Shown here: one piece after another, positions 50,636-60,471 of the stretch
Numbering within the stretch: position 1 is the stretch's first letter
Layout of the letters: every line of letters starts with the position of its first letter
Assembly: GCF_051466335.1 (NCBI RefSeq)
Contig: NZ_CP195793.1
Coordinates: forward strand, 3,720,001-3,784,000
Length of the DNA: 64,000 nt
Direction of reading: 5' to 3'
From: Planctomicrobium sp051466335
GTDB lineage: Bacteria > Planctomycetota > Planctomycetia > Planctomycetales > Planctomycetaceae
Made by a program: the position numbers and the translations under genes
Notes under the pieces: generated by a model
Told to the model about the DNA's origin: nothing
Databases searched by the model: none
The model's input: the letters and a program-made list of their open reading frames with translations, nothing else

Positions 50636-52099
50636 CTACATCGCAGCCTGGCGACCCGGTTTCTTCTTGATGATGTGCTCCATACCGCAGCCTCCAGCAG
50701 TCGGCAGCATCTTCCGTGGACTGCAACAATTTTCCGGATTGAACACGTGACGAATTTCTTCCATCACCTTCAAATCCACAGGATTGAATAGCTCCGGCAT
50801 CAGGCTGACTTTTTCCACGCCGATTCCGTGCTCGCCGGTGACACTTCCCCCCAATTCGATGCACTTCCGGAGAATCTCTTCTCCTGCTTCGATCACACGC
50901 TGCATCTGCTCCACGTTTCGCTCATCGAACATGAGAATCGGATGGATATTTCCATCCCCCGCATGGAATATGTTCAGAATGCGCAGGTCGAATTTCTTTT
51001 CGGTCTCCTGAATGAAGCTCAGAATGTCCGGCAACTTGGTGCGAGGAACAACCCCGTCCTGAGTGCAGAAACTCGGGGAGAGTCGCCCAATTGCTCCGAA
51101 GGCCTGTTTGCGGCATTTCCAAAGAAGAAGTCGTTCTGCTGGCGTGTTTGCAGAACGAATTTCTCTGGCTCCGAAGGATTTGCAGATTTCGACGATATTC
51201 TTTGCCTCTTCATCGACACCCACTTCCAAGCCATCAACTTCTATCAGCAGGACAGCGCCGGCATCCAAGGGAAAACCGAAATGAAAAGCGGCTTCAACCG
51301 CCCCGATAATTCCCTGATCCATCATCTCTAAAGCGGCCGGGATAATTCCAGCAGCGATAATGCCGCTGATCGCCTCCGTTGCTTGATTGACTGTTTCAAA
51401 AATCCCGAGCATCGTGCGGACCGCAGATGTGTCTCGAGTCAATTTGACCCAGATCTTCGTGCAGATCCCAAAGGTCCCTTCACTCCCGACAAACAGCCCC
51501 GTCAGGTCGTATCCGGGCTCATCGGCACAAGGCCCCCCCATTACGACCACTTCCCCGGATGGAAGAACTACTTCCAGCCCCAGAATGTGATTCACCGTCA
51601 CACCGTATTTGAGAGTGTGCGGGCCTCCTGAATTCGTCGCGACATTTCCTCCAAGCGTGCAGGCACCTTGCGACGAGGGGTCTGGGGCAAAATGAAATCC
51701 GGTTCCTTTGAGCTTCTGAGTCAGGTGAACATTCACGGTTCCCGGTTGCGTCACCGCGTAGCGATCCGCGACGTTGATCTCAAGGATTTCCTTCATCATC
51801 GACGTGCAGATCATGACTCCGCCGCCGACGGGAAGAGTTCCCCCTGCCAGACTGGTCCCCGCTCCCCGAGGAACAAACGGCACCTTGAACTCGTTACAAA
51901 GGCGAACGATCTGAACGACATCTTCAGTCGTTTTTGGAAAAACAACGATGTCCGGAACCTGCTTTTCAACGATGTAGCCGTCGCACTCGTAGACCAGCAT
52001 CTCATCTTGTGTCGACAACACCGCCTCTCGCCCCAACAGATTTGCGAGTCCTTTGATCAAACTGGCTGGTGCTGACACAGAACTGGTTGTAATCGTCAT
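50636..52099 (-). CDS. FAD-linked oxidase, glycolate oxidase GlcD type
   Basis: 487 aa. PCMH-type FAD domain with PRGAGTSLAGGTLPVGGGV, FAPDPSSQGACTLGGNVATNSGG and GLFVGSEGTFGI, and C-terminal oxidase domain with IFHAGDGNIHPILMFD and the metal-binding SVTGEHGIGVEK. Oxidises glycolate or D-lactate. GlcD normally works with GlcE and an iron-sulfur GlcF; no such gene follows here, but a 2Fe-2S ferredoxin gene lies 171 bases upstream on the same strand. A Cys pair (PENCCS) and a C-terminal GGCGM are odd. Confidence 0.9.
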   Translation of the reverse strand: MTITTSSVSAPASLIKGLANLLGREAVLSTQDEMLVYECDGYIVEKQVPDIVVFPKTTEDVVQIVRLCNEFKVPFVPRGAGTSLAGGTLPVGGGVMICTSMMKEILEINVADRYAVTQPGTVNVHLTQKLKGTGFHFAPDPSSQGACTLGGNVATNSGGPHTLKYGVTVNHILGLEVVLPSGEVVVMGGPCADEPGYDLTGLFVGSEGTFGICTKIWVKLTRDTSAVRTMLGIFETVNQATEAISGIIAAGIIPAALEMMDQGIIGAVEAAFHFGFPLDAGAVLLIEVDGLEVGVDEEAKNIVEICKSFGAREIRSANTPAERLLLWKCRKQAFGAIGRLSPSFCTQDGVVPRTKLPDILSFIQETEKKFDLRILNIFHAGDGNIHPILMFDERNVEQMQRVIEAGEEILRKCIELGGSVTGEHGIGVEKVSLMPELFNPVDLKVMEEIRHVFNPENCCSPRKMLPTAGGCGMEHIIKKKPGRQAAM

Positions 52100-52202
52100 C
52101 GCTCACTCGCTCGAAAAGTCAGGGAAGTGAGAAGTGTAAACGATGTTGCGATGAATCACAGCCAAACACATCTGAGGTTTTTTGCGCAAATCGTGCTGAA
52201 TA

Positions 52203-52235
52203 TAAAAAAGTCCCGGAGAGAAAATCCGGGACTTC
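52203..52235 (-). terminator. Terminator of the ferredoxin gene
   Basis: On the minus strand AAGTCCCGGA pairs with TCCGGGACTT and runs into TTTTATA. It separates the ferredoxin gene from the glcD-like gene, so the two are likely separate transcripts. Confidence 0.85.
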
Positions 52236-52270
52236 GATCGTTCACATTCTGATCAAAAAGCGAACTTAGG

Positions 52271-52627
52271 CTAAATTTGGGTCCATTCGGGCGCTGGCTG
52301 AATGTCGACCGCTGGCTGGCCGCCGCAGTCCTTCCGGCCACTTCCCTCAAAACGGGAAATTGCACGAACACTCATGTCTTCGTTGCAGGCGATCTGACAG
52401 CTGAGTCGAACACCAGAAAGTCCTTTGGCCGCCAGAACATTCTTCTCTGCAACTGTGATCTCTACAGGCTCACCGCTGATGAATTCGACTTTGCAGGTTG
52501 TGCAACGAGCGCCGCCGCCGCATGCGTGCAGCTGATCAATTCCGGCATCTTCCTTCAATGCGAGAACCAATCGCTTGCCCGCTGGAACGTCAAACTCCCC
52601 TACATTTTCTACGGTCAATTTTGGCAT
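52271..52627 (-). CDS. 2Fe-2S ferredoxin, plant type
   Basis: 118 aa. Cluster ligands C36-x5-C42-x2-C45 (ACGGGARCTTC) and C77 (LSCQIAC), in the usual order of [2Fe-2S] ferredoxins with a beta-grasp fold. The C-terminus is about 20 residues longer than usual, with SGRKDCGGQPAVDIQP. Electron carrier; partner unknown. Divergent from the MoxR gene with only 30 bases between the start codons. Confidence 0.92.
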   Translation of the reverse strand: MPKLTVENVGEFDVPAGKRLVLALKEDAGIDQLHACGGGARCTTCKVEFISGEPVEITVAEKNVLAAKGLSGVRLSCQIACNEDMSVRAISRFEGSGRKDCGGQPAVDIQPAPEWTQI

Positions 52628-52657
52628 CTGTCGTCCTCAAGTTCATCGGGTTTGCGA

Positions 52658-53953
52658 ATGTTTCAAAGTATTTCATGCGCACCTGAAGACGACAAGCAGA
52701 GACAGCATGTCGACATTGAGTCTCAGCGGGGAGCGAGTCTCTCCCTCCATTGCATTGCTCCAGAAGGGGCACTCATTCATGATGTTCCTCAGGGAAGTAC
52801 GCCATTGGTCCCTGAAACGACACTCGAGAAAGTCGATCACTTGAACACTGCAATTCAGACGTCAGCTCAACCCGTACAGGATGTCTTGCGTCAGCACGCG
52901 GAGCAGGAGTACGCACACGAGCTTGAAGCTCTCGCTCACAATGACGATCGGCAAAAGCCCAACGGCTGGAAACTCTCCCCTTGGGCAATCAAAACGTACA
53001 TTTTGGGTGGAACGCTTCCGGATGGAACAGCTATTTCCGCAAAATACGTCGGCCAGCCTCGTCTGATCGAAATCGCCATCGCGACACTGGCGACGGATCG
53101 GGCGCTGCTCCTATACGGAGTCCCCGGAACAGCGAAAACCTGGGTCTCCGAACATCTCGCCGCTGCTGTATCGGGAACATCAACACTCCTCATTCAAGGA
53201 ACTGCCGGGACCGATGAGACCGCCCTACGCTATGGTTGGAACTATGCTCGCCTGATTGCGGAAGGTCCATCTCCAGCAGCACTCGTGGAAAGCCCGATGC
53301 TGCATGGAATGCAACATGGCCGTGTCGTTCGAGTCGAAGAACTGACCCGTATTCCGACAGAAGTCCAAGACACACTGATTACCATCCTCTCAGAAAAGAC
53401 GCTCCCGGTTCCCGAACTCAATACCGAAATTCAGGCGACAAGAGGTTTCAACGTCATCGCCACCGCGAATAATCGTGACAAGGGTGTGAACGAACTTTCA
53501 AGTGCGCTGATGCGGCGATTCAACACTGTCGTGCTCCCCCTGCCCGATTCCCTCGAAGATGAGGTGGAAATCGTCCAGTCGAGAGCGGCTCAACTTGGAC
53601 GAGCACTGGAACTCCCCGCCGAAAAACCAGCACTCGAAGAGATCCGCCGGGTGGTGACAATTTTCAGGGAACTTCGCAATGGTCTGAGCATCGATGGCAA
53701 GTCGCGATTGAAAACCCCCAGCGGCACGCTCTCAACAGCGGAAGCAATCTCAGTCATTTCAAGTGGCATGGCAATGGCCGCTTACTATGGCGACGGAACG
53801 CTCAACGCCAGCGATCTGGTGCCAGCCCTCGTGACAACGGTTGTGAAAGATCCGGTACAGGACCAAATCGTCTGGCAGGAATATCTGCAGACCATCGTTA
53901 AGGAACGGGATGGTTGGAAAGATTTGTATCGAGCCAGTCGTGACTGGTCCTGA
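52658..53953 (+). CDS. MoxR-type AAA ATPase of the vWA-cluster kind
   Basis: 431 aa from ATG 52658; the start is uncertain, as the frame is open further upstream. Walker A GVPGTAKTWVSE, Walker B-like RVVRVEELTRIPTEVQDTLI, sensor 1 FNVIATANNRDKGVNELSSALMRRFN, then arginine finger. The text LRYGWNYARLIAEGPSPAALVESP and LSEKTLPVPELNT is that of the MoxR ATPase which elsewhere is encoded with DUF5682 and von Willebrand A proteins. None of these follow here; 313 empty bases do. Works as a chaperone-like remodeller, probably with a partner encoded elsewhere. Confidence 0.85.
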   Translation: MFQSISCAPEDDKQRQHVDIESQRGASLSLHCIAPEGALIHDVPQGSTPLVPETTLEKVDHLNTAIQTSAQPVQDVLRQHAEQEYAHELEALAHNDDRQKPNGWKLSPWAIKTYILGGTLPDGTAISAKYVGQPRLIEIAIATLATDRALLLYGVPGTAKTWVSEHLAAAVSGTSTLLIQGTAGTDETALRYGWNYARLIAEGPSPAALVESPMLHGMQHGRVVRVEELTRIPTEVQDTLITILSEKTLPVPELNTEIQATRGFNVIATANNRDKGVNELSSALMRRFNTVVLPLPDSLEDEVEIVQSRAAQLGRALELPAEKPALEEIRRVVTIFRELRNGLSIDGKSRLKTPSGTLSTAEAISVISSGMAMAAYYGDGTLNASDLVPALVTTVVKDPVQDQIVWQEYLQTIVKERDGWKDLYRASRDWS

Positions 53954-54266
53954 TTATCCGGATGACTTTTTTATTCAGACCAGAAAACCGCCCAGTCCGG
54001 AAGAGATACAAGAGTGTTGATTGATTGAACGTCACACGAAGACTAAGGTCTCATGTGAATCTCGTAAGATCGAAGTGATCTGGCGATGCTCTTCGAACAA
54101 ACTGACCGACAAAGAGACGAACTGCCTTTAATCCCCCATGAGGCATCGCGTGATTCGCGAAACACTCTGACTTGAACGGGGTTGAATCACTGATCGGACT
54201 CGTTCCCGAATTTTTGCAGCAAGCTCCCCAGACTCCCACCGCCCCCTTCAAATTCTGTAGAATTGC
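53954..54266. other. 313-base gap without a gene
   Basis: I see no reading frame of note, no clear hairpin with a T run and no repeat. The permease promoter is expected near 54200. Confidence 0.4.
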
Positions 54267-55619
54267 ATGTCACGCTTCATCCGCACCGTGAGTTTAGCCC
54301 TGAAGAGCTTGTTATTACACAAGTTACGCTCCGGGCTGACGATGTTGGGAATCGTCTTCGGGGTTTTCTCCGTAATCGCCATGCTCGCGATCGGGGAAGG
54401 TGCAAGCCAACAAGCTCAGGAACAGATTCTGAAGCTCGGGGCAACGAATATCATTGTCACGAGTGTGAAGCCTCCTGACGATGCGGCAGCGGGGAACTCG
54501 AATACTCAGATCCTGCGTTACGGACTGACCAGAGAAGATCATCAGATTCTCTCGAAGACACTCTCAACGGTTTCCGCAATCATTCCGGTGCGGGAAGTGG
54601 TTCTTGACGTCCGAAATCTCAAATGGACCTTGAACGCCCGCGTTGTCGGATGTACACCCGGCTACAAAGAGATGAATCATCTCGACATGGCGTTCGGACG
54701 TTTTATCTCAGAGCAGGATGAACGAACACTTTCGAACGTCGTTGTTCTCGGATCACAGGCTGCCCTCGAATTATTCCCACGTGAACATGCAATCGGAAAG
54801 AGCGTGCAGGTCCGTGGAAGTCCCTATCTCGTCGTCGGAATCACCAAGGAGAGAACCGCATCCGCTGCTGTTGGTGGAAGTTTGTCCGGCCAAGATTACA
54901 ACAACGACGTGTATCTTCCACTTTCTACGTTCCAATCTCGCATCAACACAAATGACAAGATCATCAAAAGAACTTCCGGATCGATGTCGGCCGAGTCAGT
55001 GGTCTACGACCAGATCACGTTGAATGTCAGGAGCATCGACGATGTGATTGCGACATCGGAAGTGGTGAACGAGACACTGCAGAAAACACATGGCAGCAAA
55101 CGGGATTATTCCGTTGTCGTTCCATTGGAACTCAAGAAACAGGCAGACCAACTCAGAAATATTTTCAACGTCGTGCTTGGATCAATTGCTGGCATCAGCC
55201 TTCTCGTCGGCGGGATCGGCATTATGAACATCATGTTGGCGACGGTCACCGAACGCACCCGTGAGATCGGAATCCGGCGAGCCCTTGGCGCACGGCGCAA
55301 AGACATCACCCAACAGTTCCTGCTCGAGACAATCGTGCTTTCAGGAACAGGCGGATTGATCGGAATGGCACTCGGTTTAAGTACACCATTTGCGTTCTGG
55401 GGGATCAAATACTTCGTCATGAATTACATGCTGGAATCTTCTTCGATTGCCAACATGTCTGACATGGGACGGATGTTCTTGGAGATGACACCGAAAATTG
55501 CGATCTGGAGCCTCCCCGTCGCATTTGGGTTTTCGGTTTTCACCGGACTGGTCTTCGGTGTTTACCCAGCGCAGGCCGCAGCGAAGCTCGATCCTATTGA
55601 AGCTCTACGACATGTGTAA
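54267..55619 (+). CDS. MacB-type ABC permease
   Basis: 450 aa. First membrane helix within LRSGLTMLGIVFGVFSVIAML, then the large periplasmic MacB-PCD domain (about 50-290), and the FtsX-type three-helix end: SIAGISLLVGGIGIMNIMLATVTERTREIGIRRALGARRKDI, LIGMALGLSTPFAFWG and VAFGFSVFTGLVFGVYPAQAAAKLDPIEALRHV. Mechanotransmission type transporter, which drives substrate from the periplasm into a TolC channel. Its probable ATPase, adaptor and channel are at 43653-49068 on the other strand. Confidence 0.92.
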   Translation: MSRFIRTVSLALKSLLLHKLRSGLTMLGIVFGVFSVIAMLAIGEGASQQAQEQILKLGATNIIVTSVKPPDDAAAGNSNTQILRYGLTREDHQILSKTLSTVSAIIPVREVVLDVRNLKWTLNARVVGCTPGYKEMNHLDMAFGRFISEQDERTLSNVVVLGSQAALELFPREHAIGKSVQVRGSPYLVVGITKERTASAAVGGSLSGQDYNNDVYLPLSTFQSRINTNDKIIKRTSGSMSAESVVYDQITLNVRSIDDVIATSEVVNETLQKTHGSKRDYSVVVPLELKKQADQLRNIFNVVLGSIAGISLLVGGIGIMNIMLATVTERTREIGIRRALGARRKDITQQFLLETIVLSGTGGLIGMALGLSTPFAFWGIKYFVMNYMLESSSIANMSDMGRMFLEMTPKIAIWSLPVAFGFSVFTGLVFGVYPAQAAAKLDPIEALRHV

Positions 55620-56115
55620 CGATTGAAGAATTGCCAGATTCCTGCGAATCCTCCGATGTCTCAGGGGCAGCATCGTCCACACGTTCGGGTCGAATGTGCG
55701 GGGCAACCAGTTTTTCAACTTCGTCCTGTGCCATCATTCCGGCAGCAACGCCGACGACCTTACCATTCCGAAAAACCATCATGAGTGGGATTCCGCTCAC
55801 TTCGTAAGCTGTTGCGACTTTTTGGTGATCATCAACATCGACCTGAATGACATCCAACTGTTCGCTGTACTTATCACCGACCTTCTTAAGAATCGGTTCG
55901 AGTTGCCGGCAGTACCCACACCATGTCGCAGTGAAATCGACGAGCACAGTTTTCGGGTTCTTCAGGACGTTTTCCGTGAACCAAGGATCGCGAGCATCCA
56001 CGGCAGAGAGGTGGTCCAGGCTGGATGTTCTTGATCCTCCCACAGGCTTCAGACTCACATAGATGAGCATCGCCGCGACGCATAAACCTGCAATCACAAG
56101 AATCTTGCGTTCCAT
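55594..56115 (-). CDS. Membrane-anchored thioredoxin
   Basis: 173 aa from ATG 56115. N-terminal membrane segment (ILVIAGLCVAAMLIYVSL), thioredoxin fold with active site WCGYC (65-69) and the cis-Pro loop SGIPLMMVF. The domain faces the periplasm if the segment is a normal anchor. C-terminal 25 residues are acidic. WCGYC instead of WCGPC changes the redox potential. It overlaps the 3' end of the convergent permease gene by 26 bases. Confidence 0.9.
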   Translation of the reverse strand: MERKILVIAGLCVAAMLIYVSLKPVGGSRTSSLDHLSAVDARDPWFTENVLKNPKTVLVDFTATWCGYCRQLEPILKKVGDKYSEQLDVIQVDVDDHQKVATAYEVSGIPLMMVFRNGKVVGVAAGMMAQDEVEKLVAPHIRPERVDDAAPETSEDSQESGNSSIVTHVVELQ

Positions 56116-56404
56116 TTCACACCAATCACAAGTTGTGTCGCCGGCAATACGACGACCAGTCGTCAGGCAGCTGGAGGCCTCGCATATGAATTGTGACCGC
56201 AATTACCGAAGCAGGTCAACGACATGTCCGGGAATCCGCAGAGAAACTCGGAATTCATTCGCCTACGACAAATCCGCCGAATCGTGAATACCAAGCCTGA
56301 TTGCAGAATGGAGCAGTACTCGACTTCCGACGAACCAGAACATGGCCCGCACGAAAGGCTGGGATCGAAAAGCGAGATCCCACGCCGAATCGCGTCTGCA
56401 CGCG

Positions 56405-57802
56405 TTACTCAGCGACACCCTCGGCGGCGGGCCGTGAATCCGATTGCAGCTTAGAAGACTGAACGGAAGAAGTGTCAGTTGACCCCTGAATCGGATCGAC
56501 ATATGGAATGTACGGATCGCCCCCAGCAGGGATCACGCTATAAGATCGCACGACGAATCGCAGAACCAGTGCCAGTACAATCACAATCGCCCCTAAAGAA
56601 ATCAGCCCCCACGGGACGTTTCTTGCGCCATCACTCGAACTGCCGTTGCGATTGAGCCGTGGAAGAGGTTTTTTGAACTCAGCCGACAGAGACTCACCGC
56701 GTTGCGCCGCTTCCGGACGAGCGGGCAATTCGCGGGTCTTTTGCTGCGGGAGTTTTGATTTTTTCCTTGGAGCGGACGTACTTCTTTTTTGACCAGCGAC
56801 AGGCTCAATAGCTGGAACAACCGCCAGGTTCTTGGTCTCCAACGTGGGAGACAAAAAGTTCCCCTCTTCATCGCCGATCACATCATCCCCAAACATGTCG
56901 AGCAGATTAGGAAGGCCCTGTGTGTTTCGAAGCGTGGGGTTGTTGAGATCCTCAAGCAACTCCGCCGGCGTCTGATACCGTTGCTCTTTTTTCTTTGCCA
57001 TCATGCGATGGATGATGGCCACGACCGCTTCGGTCACATTCGGATTGAGCGAGGATGGGTCGGGAATAGGACTCGAGATGTGTGCGGAAATCTTGTTCGT
57101 AACGCTTCCTTCAGGATAAGGAGGTCGCCCAACAAGAAGGTGAAACCAAGTGCATCCCAATGAATAGATGTCGCTGCGAATATCAGCGGCTTTGCTGTTA
57201 CTCGCCTGTTCCGGAGCCATGTAGTCGACGGTTCCAACAGTCGTCCCATCCCGGGTGATCGTCGTGTCGAGGGTTTCATCGATCGAGCGAGCAAGCCCCA
57301 TGTCGGTCAGTTTGACGGTTCCATCCTTCGAAATCATCAGATTGGATGGCTTGATATCACGATGGACAATGTTGCGTTCATAGGCATGCTGCAACGCTTC
57401 GGCAGCCTGTCGGATAATCTCGATCGATCGCTTCACTGAAATGGGTCCGCGCCGATTGACCCATTCCAATAGGTCAATTCCCTCGACGAATTCGAGGGCG
57501 AGAAACAAATATCCGTTATCCTGTCCAGCCTCGTAAACGCTGACGATGTTCTTGTGCTGCAGCAACGCAGCCGCCTGACCTTCGGACTTAAAGCGTCTGA
57601 CCAGAATCGGATTATTGGCTCGATCCTTTGCAAGAACCTTGAGAGCCACATCCCGCTTCAACTCAGAATCAACGGCGAGATAAACAATTCCCATCCCCCC
57701 TGCACCAAGCCGCTTGGAAATGGTGTAACGTCCAATGCGACTCAGGTCTCCAGTCGGACTCTCGCCGGTCGATTGATCTGGAGGTGAGAAATCAGCACTC
57801 AT
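56405..57802 (-). CDS. Membrane-anchored serine/threonine protein kinase
   Basis: 465 aa from ATG 57802. Hanks-type kinase: LGAGGMGIVYLA (32-43), K55 region VALKVLAK, HRDIKPSN (147-154), DMG (167-169, in place of DFG), activation segment TRDGTTVGTVDYMAPEQ and SDIYSLGCTWFHLLVG. A basic/Pro linker (about 320-400) leads to one transmembrane helix (WGLISLGAIVIVLALVLRFVV, about 405-425) and a short outer tail (about 40 residues) without a recognisable sensor. Target unknown. Confidence 0.92.
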   Translation of the reverse strand: MSADFSPPDQSTGESPTGDLSRIGRYTISKRLGAGGMGIVYLAVDSELKRDVALKVLAKDRANNPILVRRFKSEGQAAALLQHKNIVSVYEAGQDNGYLFLALEFVEGIDLLEWVNRRGPISVKRSIEIIRQAAEALQHAYERNIVHRDIKPSNLMISKDGTVKLTDMGLARSIDETLDTTITRDGTTVGTVDYMAPEQASNSKAADIRSDIYSLGCTWFHLLVGRPPYPEGSVTNKISAHISSPIPDPSSLNPNVTEAVVAIIHRMMAKKKEQRYQTPAELLEDLNNPTLRNTQGLPNLLDMFGDDVIGDEEGNFLSPTLETKNLAVVPAIEPVAGQKRSTSAPRKKSKLPQQKTRELPARPEAAQRGESLSAEFKKPLPRLNRNGSSSDGARNVPWGLISLGAIVIVLALVLRFVVRSYSVIPAGGDPYIPYVDPIQGSTDTSSVQSSKLQSDSRPAAEGVAE

Positions 57803-58021
57803 ATTTTTTTGGGGGTGCAGTGAGAATAGGCAAAGCGTGCTCGCGACACATATCGGTCTGTACAGCACTGCGAACCACTGACACCGGTCGGAGTTGATTG
57901 CTGTACAGTTGAATATAGGTCGAATCATCCCCAAGCGTCAAAGGTGATCGCCGAGAGAACAGAGTAAATGATAGCACATTTTCGACAGACTACTGCAGTA
58001 TCGAGCGCTCCCGAAATCGAA

Positions 58022-59974
58022 TTATTCGACTTGGTTTGTAGAGTAGACCTCGGGTTCAATTGGTTCAAAATCTGCATGTTTCACTTGCGAAAAGTTTGGC
58101 ATGACACCTTTGACAGGCACAATCTGCCCAGTCTTCTTATTCGCTGGCCCCAACTGCCCCGCAGCGATCATCTGCCGCAACGATTGAAGCAGGTAGAACT
58201 GTTGTTGCGAATCTGAAGCAGACGTCAGGCAGACATCGTGGACAACGTAGCTCGTTCCTTCTCGCACGAGTTTTACCTCAGCGATCACATCGCCATTGCT
58301 TGTTTTCACGGTTGTCATGGTGTCCTGAACATCCAGAGACACAACCTCGCTCAGCAAGGGTCGAACCACTTGCTGCGTGAGATCCGGTACTTCAGCGAGT
58401 TGCCTCCAGACAATGCGATCCAACCCATCCGCCGAGAAGCGGAGCAAGCCGTTCATATCACGTTTGTGGACCGACGTAGCGAAAGCATGAACCGTTAAGA
58501 ACGCTTCGAGATTTGTCTTCAAGGAAGTCGGTCGATCCAGTGCCGGCAGGAGAACGTCATCGACGACCATCCAGCCATTGGCCTGATTCAGCACCAGAGT
58601 CATCGGGGTTTCACCGAGAATCAAGGTCACCTCGGAAACATCCCCACGGAAATTGGTTGAGATAATTTCAGGGTCGGCTTTCTCCAGGTGCGGGTCACGC
58701 ATGACCGCAAAGTGAGAGGACTCTGCCCGATTCCAGACACGATCATTGAAATCGGTCGAGGAGATTTCACGAAGCCGCTGGCAGTTTCGCTGAATCAATG
58801 CATCGAGATATGCATGCACAATGGCATGCGACAGGAAGACGCTCGACATGCGTTTGACGTCTTTGGAGCCCTGTTCAAAAATCGTGACTTCATCGACACG
58901 CATTTCGGTCTTGGACCGGCCAGCTTCGTCTTTGGGAAGCTCTTCTTCACGCAGGGTCAGCATGAACGTCTCGGAGTTGTGATTCAACAACAACTCCACG
59001 CGCTTAATTGAATTCGTTCCATCGGTATATTGCCGTGCTTCGTACCCGCCCGCGATGAGTTCTTCGACGGGCAGTGAGATTTCGGAGTACTCCGCTCCGG
59101 ACAGGCAATTCGTAAAGAAGTGCTTTGTAGAGAACGTTTCAAGGGCCGCTCGATCTTCGCCTTGATACGCTTTGAGGAACTTGGCCGATTGGTCCAAGGC
59201 TGTGACCATGTTATTCAGGCTGCGAATTCCGGTCGACTCTTTGGACTTGGGCTCGATTCCCAAATCACTCAGCATCCATTTGTCATCCCGCAACTTCATC
59301 GACAGGAAAAGATTTCCCTGTGGATGCGGAACAACGACCGTTGCTGCATCTCCCTTGAGACGGGCCTCTGGCTTGAATGAACTCTGCGTCCCTGGCCCTG
59401 CAATCTCCTTAAACATCTGATTCAGCCATTCAGCAGGCAATGGCGTCAGGGTGGCTTTCATGGACGGATCGCAATAGGCGAGTTTCTCCTCCATCTCCTT
59501 ACCTCGCCAACTGATGAGCATCTCGCGGCAGGTCAACAGGAGATCCATTTGTTCCGTGACTGATCGCTCGACGATCTCCCCGTTGCCAGAGTCCTGAATC
59601 ATGATCACGTCGTCAACGACCCAGCCTTTACCGGTGGTATCTTTGACGAGGATATACTCCAGCTCCTTTGCTTTCTCCTTTTCGCCCACTTTAACGATGG
59701 CTTTGCGCCTGCCGTCCCCCATTTCCGTGACGGATATGATCTCAACCTTTCCGACCGGGAGCTTCAATAATTTGAGTCCCTTGGCGGAATCATCCTGGCG
59801 TAACGCTCGCTGCCCGAAAGAGTCGGACGTCGACACCTTGAGCTTGTCGAGATCCTGCGCTTCCATGCTTTGGGAGAATCGTTCGATCGCACGTTTCGTG
59901 AATAAGCCTGAGCAACCCGGAGTAATAGAAACGCCGAATGCGAGAGCTACGATCAAATGAGAGCGACGGCTCAT
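58022..59974 (-). CDS. Large lipoprotein of unknown function, 650 aa
   Basis: ATG 59974. Lipobox VSITPGC within the first 21 residues. The mature part has repeats of the same theme: a helical segment with an invariant-type Asp/Phe, then a strand pair ending WVVDDV or similar (KGWVVDDVIMIQD, NGWMVVDDVLLPALD, TSYVVHDVCLTS), suggesting three or more copies of an NTF2/SnoaL-like fold. No catalytic motif. 219 bases before the kinase gene on the same strand, so an exported partner of the kinase is possible. Confidence 0.7.
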   Translation of the reverse strand: MSRRSHLIVALAFGVSITPGCSGLFTKRAIERFSQSMEAQDLDKLKVSTSDSFGQRALRQDDSAKGLKLLKLPVGKVEIISVTEMGDGRRKAIVKVGEKEKAKELEYILVKDTTGKGWVVDDVIMIQDSGNGEIVERSVTEQMDLLLTCREMLISWRGKEMEEKLAYCDPSMKATLTPLPAEWLNQMFKEIAGPGTQSSFKPEARLKGDAATVVVPHPQGNLFLSMKLRDDKWMLSDLGIEPKSKESTGIRSLNNMVTALDQSAKFLKAYQGEDRAALETFSTKHFFTNCLSGAEYSEISLPVEELIAGGYEARQYTDGTNSIKRVELLLNHNSETFMLTLREEELPKDEAGRSKTEMRVDEVTIFEQGSKDVKRMSSVFLSHAIVHAYLDALIQRNCQRLREISSTDFNDRVWNRAESSHFAVMRDPHLEKADPEIISTNFRGDVSEVTLILGETPMTLVLNQANGWMVVDDVLLPALDRPTSLKTNLEAFLTVHAFATSVHKRDMNGLLRFSADGLDRIVWRQLAEVPDLTQQVVRPLLSEVVSLDVQDTMTTVKTSNGDVIAEVKLVREGTSYVVHDVCLTSASDSQQQFYLLQSLRQMIAAGQLGPANKKTGQIVPVKGVMPNFSQVKHADFEPIEPEVYSTNQVE

Positions 59975-60471
59975 GGTGAATCCGAGACTGTTCAATGTTG
60001 CATCAGTGAACCAGGACGGCTGCACTGCAACGAGAGGGAAGGTGATGAAAATTCCAGGATGGGACGTAGCTTCTCCCATAGAGATGTCCCACGGTCAAGA
60101 CTCATTCGAGCCCGGAAATCCCGGCTTCAACGGCAGATAAGACCTCATTTTCCGCGGATTTTCGCACGAAACGCGGTACTTGACCGCAAAAACAGACCTT
60201 TACACATCCTGCCACATCCTTATACTCCCCGCGCTTGCACGATCGGCACGTTCTGCCGACCACGAGCAAATCCCGCATACAGAGTGCAATTTGTGCCGGT
60301 CGATTTCGGAGGTTCAAAACTCCAGATCGTCCTCGCAGAGTCATCCCTGTGCTGTTGGATTCCATGACCCTCGATGTTTCGAAATTCGTAGATCGGGTGC
60401 ATGAAACTTAAATTGCCTACTCCCCTGGGATCACCTCCAGTGTTCCCTTTCCTGTAAGACCGAGGTTGGTC
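59975..60471. other. 497-base divergent region
   Basis: Between two lipoprotein genes. A plus-strand promoter candidate lies at 60199-60226, leaving a leader of about 240 bases. No further structure named. Confidence 0.45.
60199..60226 (+). promoter_or_regulatory. Promoter candidate for the 60472 gene
   Basis: TTTACA (60199-60204) and TATACT (60221-60226), each 5 of 6 to consensus, with a 16-base spacer. Confidence 0.45.
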
